Assembly (NCBI RefSeq): GCF_023556335.1 | Contig: NZ_JAIKTS010000004.1 | Location: 192,752-256,751 of the forward strand | DNA from: Stenotrophomonas mori | Lineage (GTDB): Bacteria; Pseudomonadota; Gammaproteobacteria; Xanthomonadales; Xanthomonadaceae | DNA: 64,000 bases | Direction of reading: 5' to 3' | In this document: in pieces, positions 26,202 through 36,698 of the stretch | Position numbering within the stretch: the first letter of the stretch is position 1 | Layout: each line of letters begins with the position of its first letter | Made by a program: the position numbers and the translations under genes | The notes under the pieces: generated by a model | The model's input: only the letters and a program-made list of their open reading frames with translations | What the model was told of the DNA's origin: nothing | Databases searched by the model: none

Positions 26202-27122
26202 ATGAAACCGGAAACCGTTGCCCGCCTCGGCCATCGCCTGGCTGCGCTGCTCACCCGCCTGCCCTGGCCCTGCCAGCGCGGCCTGGCCGATGCCCTGGCC
26301 TGGCTGTGGCGGCGCCTGGATGCCCGCGAGAGCCGGGTGACGCGCCGCAACCTGGAGCTGGCCTACCCCGAGCTTTCCGACGCCCAGCGCGCGCGCCTGC
26401 ACCGCGACGTGCTGCACACCACCGCCCGCCAAGCGATGGAAACGCTGTACCTGTGGACCCACGATCCGGCGCGCAACCTGGCGCGGCACCTGCGCGAACG
26501 CCATGGCGAAGCGCGCTATGACGCCGCCCTGGCCGCGGGCAAGGGGGTGATCGTGGTCGCACCGCACTATGGCAACTGGGAGCTGCTCAACCAGTGGCTG
26601 GCATCGCGCGGACCGATCGCGATCGTCTATGCGCCCCCCGAGAACCCGGCCGGCGATGCTTTCCTGCAAGTGGCCCGCGGCGCCGACAACGTGCGCCAGG
26701 TACGTGCCGAAGGCCCGGCGGTACGGCAGTTGTTCAAGGTCCTCAAGGACGGCGGCGCGGTCGGCATCCTGCCGGACCAGCAGCCGAAGAACGGCGACGG
26801 CGTGTTCGTGCCGTTCTTCGGGGTGCAGGCCCTGACCATGACCCTGGTCAACCGGCTCGCCGAGCGCACCGGCGCCACCGTGCTCTACGCCTGGTGCGAG
26901 CGCACCGGATCGGACCTGGCATTCGCGCTGCACGTGGAGCCCGCCCCGCCGCAGATCGCCGACCCCGACCTGGAGGTCGCGGCCGGCACCTTGAGCGCGG
27001 GCATCGAGCGCATCGCCCGGCGCGATCCGGCGCAGTACCAATGGACCTACAAGCGCTATACGCTGCGCCCCCCCGGCAGCGGCGAGCCCAACCCCTATGC
27101 CACCCGACGCCACCCGCATTGA
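26202..27122 (+). CDS. LpxL/HtrB-family lipid A (LPS) acyltransferase
   Basis: A 306-residue inner-membrane lysophospholipid/lipid A acyltransferase that adds secondary acyl chains. The catalytic HX4E motif is H122-Y-G-N-W-E127 (APHYGNWEL), followed by [11 protein letters not shown] and a C-terminal QYQWTYKRY motif, all typical of LpxL/LpxM. The N-terminal helix is amphipathic rather than strongly hydrophobic. I start at M11 of the longer frame (26202), where a -10 element 7 nt upstream suggests a leaderless message. Whether it is an L- or M-type enzyme cannot be told. Confidence 0.9.
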   Translation: MKPETVARLGHRLAALLTRLPWPCQRGLADALAWLWRRLDARESRVTRRNLELAYPELSDAQRARLHRDVLHTTARQAMETLYLWTHDPARNLARHLRERHGEARYDAALAAGKGVIVVAPHYGNWELLNQWLASRGPIAIVYAPPENPAGDAFLQVARGADNVRQVRAEGPAVRQLFKVLKDGGAVGILPDQQPKNGDGVFVPFFGVQALTMTLVNRLAERTGATVLYAWCERTGSDLAFALHVEPAPPQIADPDLEVAAGTLSAGIERIARRDPAQYQWTYKRYTLRPPGSGEPNPYATRRHPH

Positions 27123-27305
27123 CACCCGCGCCGCGGGCATCGGCTGGTCCACGGCACCGGTGCGGCCAGGCCGGTGGCCGGCGGCGGGGAGGCGCGCGGC
27201 ACACGGAACTGAACACGGGATGCAGTGCGACGACACCGCCGGTGCCACACTGCGTCGCAACGGCGCTGGATTGAATCCAGGCACGCCGGCCCCATTAGGT
27301 TGCCG

Positions 27306-28433
27306 ATGAACAGCCCGTCCCCCACCGCTCCGGTCTTCCCCGGTTTCGGCAACAGTGCCGCGATCCGCTGCGAGCGCGCCGCCGCCGAGCTGCGCGCCGG
27401 ACGCCCGGTGGTCCTCGTCGACGGTGCCCGGCGGCGCGCCACGCTGGCACTGGACAGCGCCTCGCCCGCCAGCTTCGCGGCCTTCGCCCAGGCCACAGCG
27501 GCACGCCACTACCTGTTCCTCACCGCCCCCCGCGCCCACACCCTGGGCATCGACAGTGTCCACGGCATCCGCATCGCCCTGGCCGGGCGCGACTTCGACA
27601 GCCTGGCGGCGCTGGCCTACCTGCGCGACGCGCCCCCGCCCGCCCTCGCACCGCACGAAGGCGACAGCCTGGACGCGGCGGCAGTGGAGATCGCACGGCT
27701 CGGGCTGCTGCTGCCGGCAATGGTGTCGGCGGCGCTGGCGGACGGCGCCACGCCGCTGGACGACTGCCTGCACCTGTCGCTGGACGACCTGCGCAACGGC
27801 GCCACGCAGGCCGGGCAGGACTATGAACTGGTGACCCGTTCGCCGGTGCCGCTGCGCGACATCGGCATGAGCGAGTTCGCCGTGTTCCGCGGAGGCGTGG
27901 CCCAGCGCGACCAGGTCGCGGTGATCGTCGGCACCCCCGATCTGCAGGCCGCGGTACCGGTCCGGGTGCATTCCTCGTGCCTGACCGGCGACCTGTTCGG
28001 CTCGCTGAAGTGCGACTGCGGCGACCAGCTGCGGCGCGCCCTCCGCACCCTCAAGGAACTGGGCGGCGGCATCCTGCTGTACCTGGACCAGGAGGGCCGC
28101 GGCACCGGAATCGCCGCCAAGATGCGCGCCTACGGGTACCAGCACGAAGGCCTGGACACCATCGACGCGGACGCGCAGCTGGGCTTCGGTGCCGACGAGC
28201 GCCGCTATGGCAGCGCCATCGCCATGCTGCGTGGACTGGGCGTGCAGCGCATCCAGCTGCTGACCAACAACCCCACCAAGGTGCAGCTGCTGCGCGACGC
28301 CGGCATCGACGTCGTGGGCCGCATCCCGGTGACCGGCGAGATCACCGCCGAGAACGAGCACTACCTGCGCACCAAGGCCACCCGCGCCGGGCACCAGCTG
28401 GATGTCGATGCGCTGATCATGTCCGCCCAGTAG
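27306..28433 (+). CDS. GTP cyclohydrolase II-type protein with degenerate RibB-like N-terminus
   Basis: A 375-residue two-domain protein. The C-terminal half is a good GTP cyclohydrolase II: zinc cysteines in [28 protein letters not shown] and the NNPTKV motif. The N-terminal half lines up with dihydroxybutanone-phosphate synthase but its active-site acidic loop is gone ([15 protein letters not shown] in place of the DDEDREN type), so only the first committed step of riboflavin synthesis, or a related pyrimidine chemistry, is likely. No FMN riboswitch is visible upstream and no other rib gene is adjacent, so it may be a RibA paralog with another role. Confidence 0.85.
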   Translation: MNSPSPTAPVFPGFGNSAAIRCERAAAELRAGRPVVLVDGARRRATLALDSASPASFAAFAQATAARHYLFLTAPRAHTLGIDSVHGIRIALAGRDFDSLAALAYLRDAPPPALAPHEGDSLDAAAVEIARLGLLLPAMVSAALADGATPLDDCLHLSLDDLRNGATQAGQDYELVTRSPVPLRDIGMSEFAVFRGGVAQRDQVAVIVGTPDLQAAVPVRVHSSCLTGDLFGSLKCDCGDQLRRALRTLKELGGGILLYLDQEGRGTGIAAKMRAYGYQHEGLDTIDADAQLGFGADERRYGSAIAMLRGLGVQRIQLLTNNPTKVQLLRDAGIDVVGRIPVTGEITAENEHYLRTKATRAGHQLDVDALIMSAQ

Positions 28434-28480
28434 CCCCGCTGCCGGCCGTGCGCAGGCCACCGGCGGTGCCCGCCCTGCTG

Positions 28481-28486
28481 TAAGGT
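28481..28486 (+). promoter_or_regulatory. Candidate -10 element near the YdbS-like start
   Basis: TAAGGT ends 6 nt before the ATG at 28493. It could be a -10 of a leaderless transcript or act as a Shine-Dalgarno (AAGG at 7 nt); the two readings cannot be separated by eye. Confidence 0.3.
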
Positions 28487-28492
28487 CCCCGC

Positions 28493-29002
28493 ATGATCGA
28501 ACCGCCAAGCCTTCCTCCTGCCGTGGCCACCGCGCCCGGCTGGCAGCCCCTGCCGCGGCGCGGCGCCCCGCTGGCCGCTGTCGGTGCCGGCATCGGCGCC
28601 ATGCTTCCGCTGGCCCTGGCCGGCGGCGTGCTGGCCCTGCTGGTGCGCACGCCCGGGTGGCTGCCCGCGGCCCTCGGTGCCGCGGCCGTCGGCCTGCTCG
28701 CGGGTGCCTGGATCGGCTGGCGCCGCCACCGCCTCACCCGCTGGCGGCTGGACGAACAGGCGTTCGCGGTACGCCATGGCCACCTGTGGCAGAGCGAAAG
28801 CCATGTGCCGGTGTCGCGGGTCCAGCACCTGGACCTGCGCCGCGGCCCGCTGCAGCGCGCGATCGGCCTGGCGACCCTGGTGGTGCATACCGCCGGCACC
28901 CGCATGAACACCGTCGCGCTCGCCGGCCTCGACCAGCACGATGCCGAACGCCTGCGCGACCGGCTCGCGCGCCAGCTCGACCACGACGACGACGCGCTGT
29001 GA
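28493..29002 (+). CDS. PH-domain membrane protein, YdbS-like
   Basis: A 169-residue membrane protein: two transmembrane helices (about 27-50 and 58-75), then one bacterial PH domain (bPH2/DUF304) with the family sequence [33 protein letters not shown]. Its C-terminal end overlaps the next gene by four bases (GTGA). YdbS and YdbT homologs occur as a pair in many bacteria; their role is not established, a link to membrane lipids is often assumed. Confidence 0.85.
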   Translation: MIEPPSLPPAVATAPGWQPLPRRGAPLAAVGAGIGAMLPLALAGGVLALLVRTPGWLPAALGAAAVGLLAGAWIGWRRHRLTRWRLDEQAFAVRHGHLWQSESHVPVSRVQHLDLRRGPLQRAIGLATLVVHTAGTRMNTVALAGLDQHDAERLRDRLARQLDHDDDAL

Positions 29003-30504
29003 GCGGCGGCGACGCACCGGCGCCGGACCACGAGCAGCGCCTGCACCCCGGATCGTGGTTGTTCGAGCTGCTGCAGCACCTGCAGCAGTTCCTGCTGCCG
29101 CTGGCCGCACTGCTGGTCTTCGGCAGCCGCCGCGAGCAGGGCCAGTGGCCGTTCCAGCTGCTCACCCTGGTGGTCATCGCCGCACTGGTCGGCACCGCGC
29201 TGCTGCGCTACCTGACCTACCGCTACCGGATCGGCGAGGACGTCCTGGTCATCCGCAGCGGCATCGTCGAGCGCACCCGCCGCGAAATCCCCTTTGCGCG
29301 CATCCACAACATCGTCGTCCACCAGACCCTGCTGCACCGCATGTTCGGGGTGGCCGAGCTGCGCCTGGAATCGGCCGCCGGCGACCGGCCCGAGGCGCAG
29401 ATGCGCGTGCTGCGCCTGGACCAGGCGCTGCAGCTGGAGCGCCTGATCCGCCAGCGCGGGGTCCCCGGCGCCGCGGCCGTCGATACCGCCGCACCGGCGG
29501 CCTTGCCGCTGCTGTCGCTGCCGTGGCCGGAGCTGGTGCGCCTGGGCCTGGTGTCCAACCGCGCCCTGGTGATGGCGGCGGCGGCACTCGGCGCGGCCTG
29601 GCAGCTGTTCCCGCGCGACCTCGCCCGCCAGTTCGTCCACGACCGTGGCCAACAGGCGCTCGGCTATGCCAGCCAGCTGCAGCTCGACGCGCCGTCGCTT
29701 CTGGCGGCCGTCCTGGCCCTGCTGCTGGGGCTCCTGCTGGTGATGTCGGGGCTGTCGATCGGCCTGGCAGTCGTGCAGTACCAGGGGTTTTCGTTGAGCG
29801 AGGCCGAACGCCGCCTGACCGTCGAGCGCGGCCTGCTCACCCGGCTGCGCAGCAGTGTCGCGCGCCGCCGCATCCAGGCCTGGACCCTGACCGAGAGCGC
29901 ATTGCACCGTCTGTTCCGCCGCCGCCAGCTGCGTGTGGACATCGCCGCCGGCGGGGGCCAACGGCAGGAGGAACGCACCCTGAGGGAGCTGGCACCGCTG
30001 GCCACGCCCGCGGCCTGCGACGGCCTGCTGCGGCATCTGCTGCCCGGCGCGGACTGGCCGCCCACGCACTGGCAGCGCGTCGCCACCCGCAACGGGTGGC
30101 GGCTGTGCCTGCCGGCACTGCCGGTGGTCGCCGCGGCGACGACGCTGGCCTGGCACCTCCATGGCGGCTGGGGCCTGCTGCCGCTGCTGTGGCTGCCCTG
30201 GTCGGCCTTCAAGGCCCATCGCCAGATCACGCGCATGGGCTACAGCATCGATGCCCAGCGGGTGGCGATACGCGGCGGATGGTGGAACCGCTGGTGGCGC
30301 ATCGTCGAACTGGACAAGCTGCAGGTCCTGCGACTGGAACGCTCGCCGCTGGACCGCCGCTTCGGCACCGCCACGCTCAGCCTGGACAGCGCCGGCGCCA
30401 CCGGCTCGCCGCCGCTGCGGCTGCGCTTCCTGGACGAACCGCAGGCCCGCGCACTGCTGCAGCAGCTGGGCCGGGAAATGGCGCGGCGCCGGCTGCACTG
30501 GTGA
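28999..30504 (+). CDS. Multi-PH-domain membrane protein, YdbT-like
   Basis: A 501-residue membrane protein with several hydrophobic helices and three bPH2 (DUF304) domains: about 75-150 (RIGEDVLVIRSGIVERTRREIPFARIHN), about 265-330 (RLTVERGLLTRLRSSVARRRIQAW) and about 410-490 (DAQRVAIRGGWWNRWWRIVELDKLQVL). It starts with GTG in a four-base overlap with the YdbS-like gene. Each PH unit follows one or two membrane helices, which is the usual YdbT layout. Confidence 0.85.
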   Translation: MSGGDAPAPDHEQRLHPGSWLFELLQHLQQFLLPLAALLVFGSRREQGQWPFQLLTLVVIAALVGTALLRYLTYRYRIGEDVLVIRSGIVERTRREIPFARIHNIVVHQTLLHRMFGVAELRLESAAGDRPEAQMRVLRLDQALQLERLIRQRGVPGAAAVDTAAPAALPLLSLPWPELVRLGLVSNRALVMAAAALGAAWQLFPRDLARQFVHDRGQQALGYASQLQLDAPSLLAAVLALLLGLLLVMSGLSIGLAVVQYQGFSLSEAERRLTVERGLLTRLRSSVARRRIQAWTLTESALHRLFRRRQLRVDIAAGGGQRQEERTLRELAPLATPAACDGLLRHLLPGADWPPTHWQRVATRNGWRLCLPALPVVAAATTLAWHLHGGWGLLPLLWLPWSAFKAHRQITRMGYSIDAQRVAIRGGWWNRWWRIVELDKLQVLRLERSPLDRRFGTATLSLDSAGATGSPPLRLRFLDEPQARALLQQLGREMARRRLHW

Positions 30505-30546
30505 TCCCGCCGGCCGCCGCCGGCAGTCCGCGACCGACGGCGGCAC

Positions 30547-31602
30547 TCAGCGCCGCGACCGCCCCCAGTAGCCGAGATCACGGCGAATCTGCAGGCCACG
30601 CCACACCGCACCCAGCGGCTTGCGCGACAGCGCGCCCAGGCGACCATCGATGAACGCCTCGGTGGCGGCGATCACCCGCTCCGACGAGCCGCCATCGCGG
30701 TAGGGGTGGATCGCGTCGGCATAGCCGATGACCGCCGCCATCAATGCCGGCGTCGGCGACAGCGCGGCGGCGAGCATCTCCGGCAGCTGCCGCGGATCGT
30801 CGAAATCCAGCATGTGCGGCTGCGGCACGCGGTTGCGGAAGGTCACCACCGGCTTGTGCTGGACGATGAACTCGGAAACGATCGACGAGGTGTCCGAGAC
30901 CAGCACGTCCGCCGCGCGCTGCGCCGCCATCAGCTGCTCCGGCTCGACGAAGCGGGCGTTGCCGCCGGCCAGCGCACGGTAGCGCTCGAACAGGGCCGGG
31001 GCGCACTTGGGGTGCAGGGTCAGCAGCCAGTAACGCTCGCCGGTGGCGATGTCGGCGGCGATCCGCTCGTACAGGTGCGGTGCCGCACTCAGCCGTTCGG
31101 TGAAGGTGGAGCCGAACAGCACCACCGGCCGGCCGCCGGCGGGCGCACGCAGGGCCGCGCTCTCGCCGCCGTCATCGCGGAACAGGGGGTCCAGCTTGGG
31201 CCAGCCGGTCTCCCGCACGGCGAAGTGGCCCTCGCGCGCGGCCAGCGCCTGGAAGGGCTGCGTCGTCGCCGGCCCCTGCGTGCAGTACAGGTCGAACAGC
31301 CCGCGCACCCGGAAGTGGCCCCGCGCGTCCTCGCGCTTCTGCACGTTGAAGCCATGGAACAGCTGCACCTTGGGCCCGGAAAGGAACGGCGGCACCCAGT
31401 TGGCCGCGCTCAGCACGGCCCGTGGCCGCATCGCCAGGGCCTCGCGCAGGCCGATGCACGGCACCCCGTCCAGCACCGCCCCGGCGGCGCCGCCCTCGAA
31501 CCAGGCGGCGGTCTCGTGACCGGCGGCGTGCAACGCCCGCGCCAGAGGCGCGAGAATAGGCAGCGCATAGCGCTCCGTCGCAAACAGCAGGTATCCGGCC
31601 AT
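30547..31602 (-). CDS. CDP-glycerol glycerophosphotransferase-family protein
   Basis: A 351-residue GT-B-like transferase of the TagB/TagF/SpsB family. Family sequences: [23 protein letters not shown] (first domain), [17 protein letters not shown] and the nucleotide-site motif [13 protein letters not shown], with HKPVVTFRN after it. In Gram-negatives such enzymes transfer polyol phosphate or sugars onto surface polysaccharides. Two ATGs compete; GAGG at 8 nt spacing favours 31602. Its start lies against the start of the next gene on the other strand, so the two are divergent with no space for separate promoters between them. Confidence 0.82.
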   Translation of the reverse strand: MAGYLLFATERYALPILAPLARALHAAGHETAAWFEGGAAGAVLDGVPCIGLREALAMRPRAVLSAANWVPPFLSGPKVQLFHGFNVQKREDARGHFRVRGLFDLYCTQGPATTQPFQALAAREGHFAVRETGWPKLDPLFRDDGGESAALRAPAGGRPVVLFGSTFTERLSAAPHLYERIAADIATGERYWLLTLHPKCAPALFERYRALAGGNARFVEPEQLMAAQRAADVLVSDTSSIVSEFIVQHKPVVTFRNRVPQPHMLDFDDPRQLPEMLAAALSPTPALMAAVIGYADAIHPYRDGGSSERVIAATEAFIDGRLGALSRKPLGAVWRGLQIRRDLGYWGRSRR

Positions 31603-31606
31603 CGTC

Positions 31607-32452
31607 ATGTCCTCATCGACCGCTCCCACCGAACGGCCTCGCCTCTCGGCCTGCATTATCGCGTTCAACGAAGCCGCACGCATCGGCGACTGCCTGGCCT
31701 CGCTGGCCTTCTGCGACGAGATCGTGGTGGTGGACTCCTTTTCCAGCGACGCCACGGTCGCGCTCGCCGAAGCCGCCGGCGCGCGGGTGCTGCAGCGCCC
31801 GTTCGACGGGTTCCGCAGCCAGAAGGCCTATTGCGTGGAACAGGCCCGCCACGACTGGGTGCTGTGCCTGGATGCCGACGAGCGGGTCGGCCCGGCGCTG
31901 CGCGAGGCCATCGAGCAGGCCCGCGACAGCGGCTTCAAGGACGCCGCCGGCTACCGCTTCGCGCGCCTGTCGGAGTATTTCGGCCGCTTCCTGCGCCATG
32001 GCAACGCCTACCCGGACCGCGTCCTGCGGCTGTTCGACCGCCGCCGCGGCGGGTGGCGGGGCACACGCGAGATCCACGAGGCGGCCAGCGTCGACGGCCC
32101 GGTACGGACGCTTCCCGGCGACCTCGTCCACCACCCCTACCGTTCTTTCGAGCAGCAGCTGGCCAAGACCCAGCGGTACGCGCTGATGATGGCCGAGCAC
32201 GAGTTCGCACGCGGCAAGCGCGCCACCCTGGGCAAGCTGGTGCTGGCGCCGGCTTGGCGTTTCTGGCGCGGCTGGCTGCTGCGCGGTGGCTTCCGCGATG
32301 GCTGGCATGGCCTCGTCTATGCCTATGTCCGCGCCAACTACGTCCGGCAGAAGACCATCATGCTGTGGCTGCTGCAGAACCGGCAGCCCGTCCAGACCCC
32401 GGCGGACCGGCCCGCGACCGCGGCGTCGAAGAAGCACGGCCCGGACGTCTAG
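31607..32452 (+). CDS. Family 2 glycosyltransferase, WaaE/KdtX-like
   Basis: A 281-residue GT2 enzyme, inverting, cytosolic face of the inner membrane. Motifs: [18 protein letters not shown] (nucleotide fold start), VDSFSSD, then [10 protein letters not shown] as the DxD region, and [28 protein letters not shown] in the acceptor half, which is the pattern of WaaE-type LPS-core beta-glucosyltransferases. No convincing ribosome binding site is seen upstream. It is the first gene of the forward polysaccharide gene run. Confidence 0.88.
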   Translation: MSSSTAPTERPRLSACIIAFNEAARIGDCLASLAFCDEIVVVDSFSSDATVALAEAAGARVLQRPFDGFRSQKAYCVEQARHDWVLCLDADERVGPALREAIEQARDSGFKDAAGYRFARLSEYFGRFLRHGNAYPDRVLRLFDRRRGGWRGTREIHEAASVDGPVRTLPGDLVHHPYRSFEQQLAKTQRYALMMAEHEFARGKRATLGKLVLAPAWRFWRGWLLRGGFRDGWHGLVYAYVRANYVRQKTIMLWLLQNRQPVQTPADRPATAASKKHGPDV

Positions 32453-32565
32453 CGTCCACCTCCGCCGCCGCGGCGGCGGACCGGCCGGATTCAACCATGA
32501 CAAAATGGCCGCCCACCTCGTCATGCCTCCGGGCAGACCCTGCCCTTCCATCAACGGGACCGTCC

Positions 32566-33513
32566 ATGCAACGAATTCTGGTCACAGGCGGCGCTGGTTT
32601 CCTGGGGTCGCACCTGTGCGACCGCCTGCTCGGCGAGGGCCACGACGTGCTCTGCGTGGACAACTTCTTCACCGGCAGCAAGCGCAACATCGCGCACCTG
32701 CTCGGCCATCCGCGCTTCGAACTGCTGCGGCACGACGTCACCTTCCCGCTCCATGTCGAGGTCGACCGCATCTTCAACCTGGCCTGCCCGGCCTCGCCGG
32801 TGCATTACCAGCACGATCCGGTGCAGACCACCAAGACCAGCGTGCACGGCGCCATCAACATGCTGGGGCTGGCCAAGCGGCTGGACGCCCGCATCCTGCA
32901 GGCGTCCACCAGCGAGGTCTACGGCGACCCGGAAGTGCATCCGCAGCCGGAAGCCTACTGGGGCCGGGTCAACCCCATCGGCCTGCGCAGCTGCTACGAC
33001 GAAGGCAAGCGCTGCGCCGAAACGCTGTTCTTCGACTACCACCGCCAGCATGCGCTGGACATCAAGGTGGTGCGGATCTTCAATACCTACGGCCCGCGCA
33101 TGCACCCCGACGATGGCCGCGTGGTGAGCAACTTCATCGTCCAGGCGCTGCGCGGGCAGGACATCACCATCTATGGCGACGGCCGGCAGACCCGCAGTTT
33201 CTGCCATGTCGACGACCTGCTGGACGCGATGACGCGGATGATGGACACCGAGCGCGGCTTCACCGGTCCGGTCAACATCGGCAATCCCGGCGAATTCACC
33301 ATGCTGGAGCTGGCCGAACGCATCCTGCAGCTGGTCGGCGGCCGCTCGCGCCTGGTCTTCCAGCCCCTGCCCGCGGACGATCCGCGCCAGCGCCAGCCGG
33401 ACATCGCGCTCGCGCGGCAGGCGCTGGGCTGGGAGCCGCGGATCGCGCTGGAGGACGGGCTGAGGGACACCATCGCCTACTTCCGCACGCTGCTGGCGGA
33501 GGGCCAGGCATGA
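32566..33513 (+). CDS. UDP-glucuronate decarboxylase (UDP-xylose synthase)
   Basis: An NAD-dependent extended SDR that decarboxylates UDP-glucuronate to UDP-xylose. The 315-residue product has [10 protein letters not shown] (7-16), NLACPASP, the catalytic STSEVYGDP serine region, Y144-DEG-K148 in RSCYDEGKR, and [11 protein letters not shown], all typical of bacterial Uxs. The YxxxK embedded in CYDEGKR and the absence of an N-terminal membrane anchor distinguish it from UDP-glucose 4-epimerase and from animal Uxs. It sits in the glycosyltransferase cluster and overlaps the following gene (ATGA), implying that the surface glycan contains xylose or a derivative (inference). Confidence 0.9.
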   Translation: MQRILVTGGAGFLGSHLCDRLLGEGHDVLCVDNFFTGSKRNIAHLLGHPRFELLRHDVTFPLHVEVDRIFNLACPASPVHYQHDPVQTTKTSVHGAINMLGLAKRLDARILQASTSEVYGDPEVHPQPEAYWGRVNPIGLRSCYDEGKRCAETLFFDYHRQHALDIKVVRIFNTYGPRMHPDDGRVVSNFIVQALRGQDITIYGDGRQTRSFCHVDDLLDAMTRMMDTERGFTGPVNIGNPGEFTMLELAERILQLVGGRSRLVFQPLPADDPRQRQPDIALARQALGWEPRIALEDGLRDTIAYFRTLLAEGQA

Positions 33514-34418
33514 CCCGCTTCGCGGTCGTCATCACCAACTACAACTATGCGCGCTTCGTGGTCGAGGCCATCGAGGGGGTGCTCGCCCAGACCCGCCCCG
33601 CCGCGCAGATCCTGGTCGTGGACGACGGCTCCCGCGACGGCTCCCAGGCGCTGCTGCAGGAACGCTACGGCGCCCACCCCGCGATCACCCTGCTGTTTGG
33701 CGAGAACGGCGGACAGCTAGCGGCCTTCCAGCGCGGGGTGGCCGCCGCGGACGCGGACGTGATCTGTTTCCTCGATGCCGACGACCGCTGGGAACCCGCC
33801 TACCTGGAGCAGATCGGCGCACTCTACGACCAGCGTGGCGACGTGGGGTTCGTGTTCTCCGACATCGCCCTGTTCGGCAACGAGGAGGGCCGCATCGGCT
33901 TCGCCGGACGCGCGCTGGACCTGGGCTACACCGCGGTCAGCACCTATGCCCTGGCCTACTGGTATGGAGCGCCCACCTCGGCGCTGTCGCTGCGCACCCG
34001 CTATGCGCGGCAGTGCATGGACCTGCCACCGCAGGTCAGCGCGGGCTGGCGCCTGTCCGCCGACAACTGCCTGGTGTTCGGCGCCAGCCTGTTCGGTGCA
34101 CGCAAGTATTTCCTGCCCACCGACCAGGTGCGCTACCGGATCCATGGCGACAACGGCTGGTGGGCACGGCAGGACCGCGCCGCGGTGTACCGGGGCCTGC
34201 TGCAGTCGCGCGGCCTGATCAACCACTATGCCCGTGCCGCCGGCCTGGACGAGGCCTGCCTGGAGCTGGCCAAGCTCGAATACCGCACCAAGCCCGATCC
34301 CGACTGGGCCGAGGCCCGGCGCTACATCGGCCTGTGCTGGCGTGCCCGGCTCCCCTGGTGGAAACGGCTGGAGCGCATGATCGGCATCCTCCGCAGCCGC
34401 AAGCGCGGCTGGAGGTGA
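33510..34418 (+). CDS. Family 2 glycosyltransferase
   Basis: A 302-residue GT2 transferase with the A-fold start [23 protein letters not shown], and FLDADDRW as the DxD metal site. The C-terminal third is helical and basic ([25 protein letters not shown]), suggesting peripheral membrane attachment. It is translationally coupled to the decarboxylase gene by an ATGA overlap, so it may use UDP-xylose, although the donor cannot be read from the sequence. Confidence 0.88.
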   Translation: MTRFAVVITNYNYARFVVEAIEGVLAQTRPAAQILVVDDGSRDGSQALLQERYGAHPAITLLFGENGGQLAAFQRGVAAADADVICFLDADDRWEPAYLEQIGALYDQRGDVGFVFSDIALFGNEEGRIGFAGRALDLGYTAVSTYALAYWYGAPTSALSLRTRYARQCMDLPPQVSAGWRLSADNCLVFGASLFGARKYFLPTDQVRYRIHGDNGWWARQDRAAVYRGLLQSRGLINHYARAAGLDEACLELAKLEYRTKPDPDWAEARRYIGLCWRARLPWWKRLERMIGILRSRKRGWR

Positions 34419-34436
34419 TGGCCGCCGACGGCCGGT

Positions 34437-34469
34437 CGTCCGGCCAGTCCTGCCGGCCGTCCGGCCAGT
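34437..34469 (+). repeat. 12-bp direct repeat upstream of the ligase gene
   Basis: CGTCCGGCCAGT occurs at 34437-34448 and 34458-34469, a 21-bp period, within a CCGGCC-rich intergenic stretch. Two helical turns of spacing would place both on one face of DNA; no function is known. Confidence 0.4.
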
Positions 34470-34623
34470 GCCGGCCCGCCGCTTGGACGTTCATCAAACC
34501 CCGTGCGGCTTCCCGTACGCTCAGCGCTGCCACGGCCACCCATTTCGAACGACGGCTGCGCCCGGTACGGCCGGCACGCGATGCGCGCCGGACCACGACG
34601 CCGGACCGCCCACCCGCCTCTAC

Positions 34624-35847
34624 ATGACGCCAGACATCGATACGCCGCTCTTGTCTCCCCCCTTCCCGGCCGCCTCCAAGACCCTCGCGCTGCCCTGGCG
34701 CAACCTGCTGTTCGTGGGCCTGGTCGTCCTGGTCGCCGGCATGTGCTTCCTGCCGGCCGGCCCTTCGTTCAATCCCGGCAAGCCGTTCCAGGCGGTGGTC
34801 GCCCTGCTGCTCTACCTGCCGGCGCTGATCGCGGCGCTCGCCTGCCCCGCGCGCCTGCGGGCGTTCGCGTGCCGGCCGCTCATGCCCCTGCTGCTGCTGC
34901 TGTTCGCATGGGCCGCACTGAGCGTGGCCTGGAGCAACTCCCATCGCCCGCACGATGAATTCCTGCGCCTGCTGACCGTGCTGCTGTTCCTGTTCGCCTG
35001 CACCCAGGGCGTGGGCGACGACCTGGCCCGGCAGCGCCGGCTGCTGGTGGCCGGCGCCGGGGTCCTGACCCTGGCCGCGATCGCGGCGATGGCGCAGTTC
35101 GCCATCCGGCCCACCGCCGACAACCGCCTGATCGGCTTCGGGGTGATGGCCAACGCCAACCTGTTCGGCGCGGCCATGGGCGCCGGCATCCTGTGGCTGT
35201 GGCCGTGGCGCTTCCAGAACGCCAACCAGCGCACGCTCAAATGGCTGGCGATGACCGCCATGGCCGTAGCCCTGGTACTCACCTTTTCGCGCAGCGCGAT
35301 GCTCGCCGTGGCCGTCAGCCTGTTCGTGATGCTGGTCATCCGCCAGCGGGAACGCGCGGTGCAGCGCCTGCTGTGGCTGTGCGTGGTCGCCGTCGGCCTG
35401 ACCATGGCGGCCTACCCCGAGCTCAGCCAGCGCGGGCTGTCGCTGCGCCCGCAGCTGTTCGCCCGCGCCATGGAGCTGGTCCATGCCCATCCCTGGCTCG
35501 GCATGGGCCTGGGCGCGGAATTCGCCCTGCCCGTGGTGGGCGGGAATGGCTACTACCAGGTCCACACTCACAATCTCTTCACCCAGCTTGCGGTTGAACT
35601 GGGCATTCCCGGCGTCGTGCTGTGGTCGGCCATCTGGCTCGGCCTGGGCGTGCGCGCCTGGCGCCATCGCGACCTCGCCGTCGGCCGCGTGGTGCTGGGC
35701 CTGTGGCTGTTCGCCACGGTGCTGGTGCAGTTCGACCTGCCGCACCTCATCGACAGCCCACGGCCGGGCTGGCTGTTCCTCTGGCTGCCGCTCGCCCTGA
35801 GCCTGTCACTTCCCCGTCCCGGACCCCGATTCCCCGCTCCCGCATGA
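34624..35847 (+). CDS. O-antigen ligase (WaaL/Wzy_C superfamily)
   Basis: A 407-residue inner-membrane protein with about 12 hydrophobic segments. It has the Wzy_C/WaaL hallmark in the large periplasmic loop: HPWLGMGLGAEFALP followed by HTHNLFTQLAVELGIPG, containing the conserved H-x-H-N ending. WaaL transfers undecaprenyl-linked O-antigen to lipid A core; Wzy polymerases share the fold, so ligase versus polymerase is not absolutely settled. I begin at 34624; the longer frame adds an unlikely non-hydrophobic leader. It overlaps the next gene by four bases. Confidence 0.85.
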   Translation: MTPDIDTPLLSPPFPAASKTLALPWRNLLFVGLVVLVAGMCFLPAGPSFNPGKPFQAVVALLLYLPALIAALACPARLRAFACRPLMPLLLLLFAWAALSVAWSNSHRPHDEFLRLLTVLLFLFACTQGVGDDLARQRRLLVAGAGVLTLAAIAAMAQFAIRPTADNRLIGFGVMANANLFGAAMGAGILWLWPWRFQNANQRTLKWLAMTAMAVALVLTFSRSAMLAVAVSLFVMLVIRQRERAVQRLLWLCVVAVGLTMAAYPELSQRGLSLRPQLFARAMELVHAHPWLGMGLGAEFALPVVGGNGYYQVHTHNLFTQLAVELGIPGVVLWSAIWLGLGVRAWRHRDLAVGRVVLGLWLFATVLVQFDLPHLIDSPRPGWLFLWLPLALSLSLPRPGPRFPAPA

Positions 35848-36683
35848 AAATCTCCCTGGTGATCCTCACTTACAACTGGCCCGACGCGCTGGACCGTGTA
35901 CTGCAGAGCATCGCCACCCAGCGCCGCATGCCGGAGGAAGTACTGATCGCCGACGACGGGTCCGGCCAGGCCACCACCGACGTGGTCGCGCGCTGGCAGC
36001 GCGACCTGCCGGTACCGGTCAGGCATGTATGGCAGGACGACCAGGGGTTCCGCGCCGCACGCTGCCGCAATCTCGGCATTGCCGCCAGCCAGGGCGACTA
36101 TGTGATCCTGATCGACGGCGACATGCTCCTGCATCGCGATTTCGTCGCCGACCACGCCGCCTTCGCCGCCCCCGGCCACTTCCTGCAGGGCGGGCGCCTG
36201 AAGGCCAGCGTCGCCGAATCCCGGCGCCTGCTCGATGGCGGCCGGCCGGTGTTCGCTCCCTGGATGGATGCCGAGTTCGACGCGTTCGACGGCAGCCGGC
36301 GGCTGTACGCCTTCCGCCAGCCGCTGCTGGCGCGCTGGAAGGCCCGCGCCCGCAACGGCGGCCGGGTGATGAGCTGCAACATGAGCTTCTGGCGTGAGGA
36401 CCTGCTGCGCGCCAACGGCTTCGACGAGCGCATGGAAGGCTACGGCGCCGAGGACCGTGAGCTGGTCGCGCGGCTGGAGAACGCCGGCCTGCGCCGGCGC
36501 GCCCTCAAGTGGGCCGGCCTGGCCGTCCACCTGTGGCATAACTCCCGCGCGCCCGAGGACGTGGACGACATGGACCTGCCGAACAACCGCCTGCTGCACG
36601 CCACCCGTACCCAGAAGATCACCCGCTGCCGGCACGGCATCGATACCCACCCGGCGGCATCGACCGGTCAGCGGATCGACTGA
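35844..36683 (+). CDS. Family 2 glycosyltransferase with galactosyltransferase-type C-terminal motif
   Basis: A 279-residue GT2 transferase. N-terminal SLVILTYNWPDALDRVL and ADDGSGQATTD, DxD region LIDGDMLLHRDF, then the glyco-transferase 7C-type motif FDERMEGYGAEDRELVARLENAG in the second half (ED catalytic pair), as in chondroitin-type and several capsule enzymes. Coupled to the ligase gene by an ATGA overlap. Confidence 0.87.
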   Translation: MKISLVILTYNWPDALDRVLQSIATQRRMPEEVLIADDGSGQATTDVVARWQRDLPVPVRHVWQDDQGFRAARCRNLGIAASQGDYVILIDGDMLLHRDFVADHAAFAAPGHFLQGGRLKASVAESRRLLDGGRPVFAPWMDAEFDAFDGSRRLYAFRQPLLARWKARARNGGRVMSCNMSFWREDLLRANGFDERMEGYGAEDRELVARLENAGLRRRALKWAGLAVHLWHNSRAPEDVDDMDLPNNRLLHATRTQKITRCRHGIDTHPAASTGQRID

Positions 36684-36698
36684 ACGCGGCCATCCCCG

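Noticed and set aside
27123..27305. FMN riboswitch upstream of the RibA-like gene
   Set aside because: The conserved RFN stems and loops are not recognisable in the 183-bp leader.
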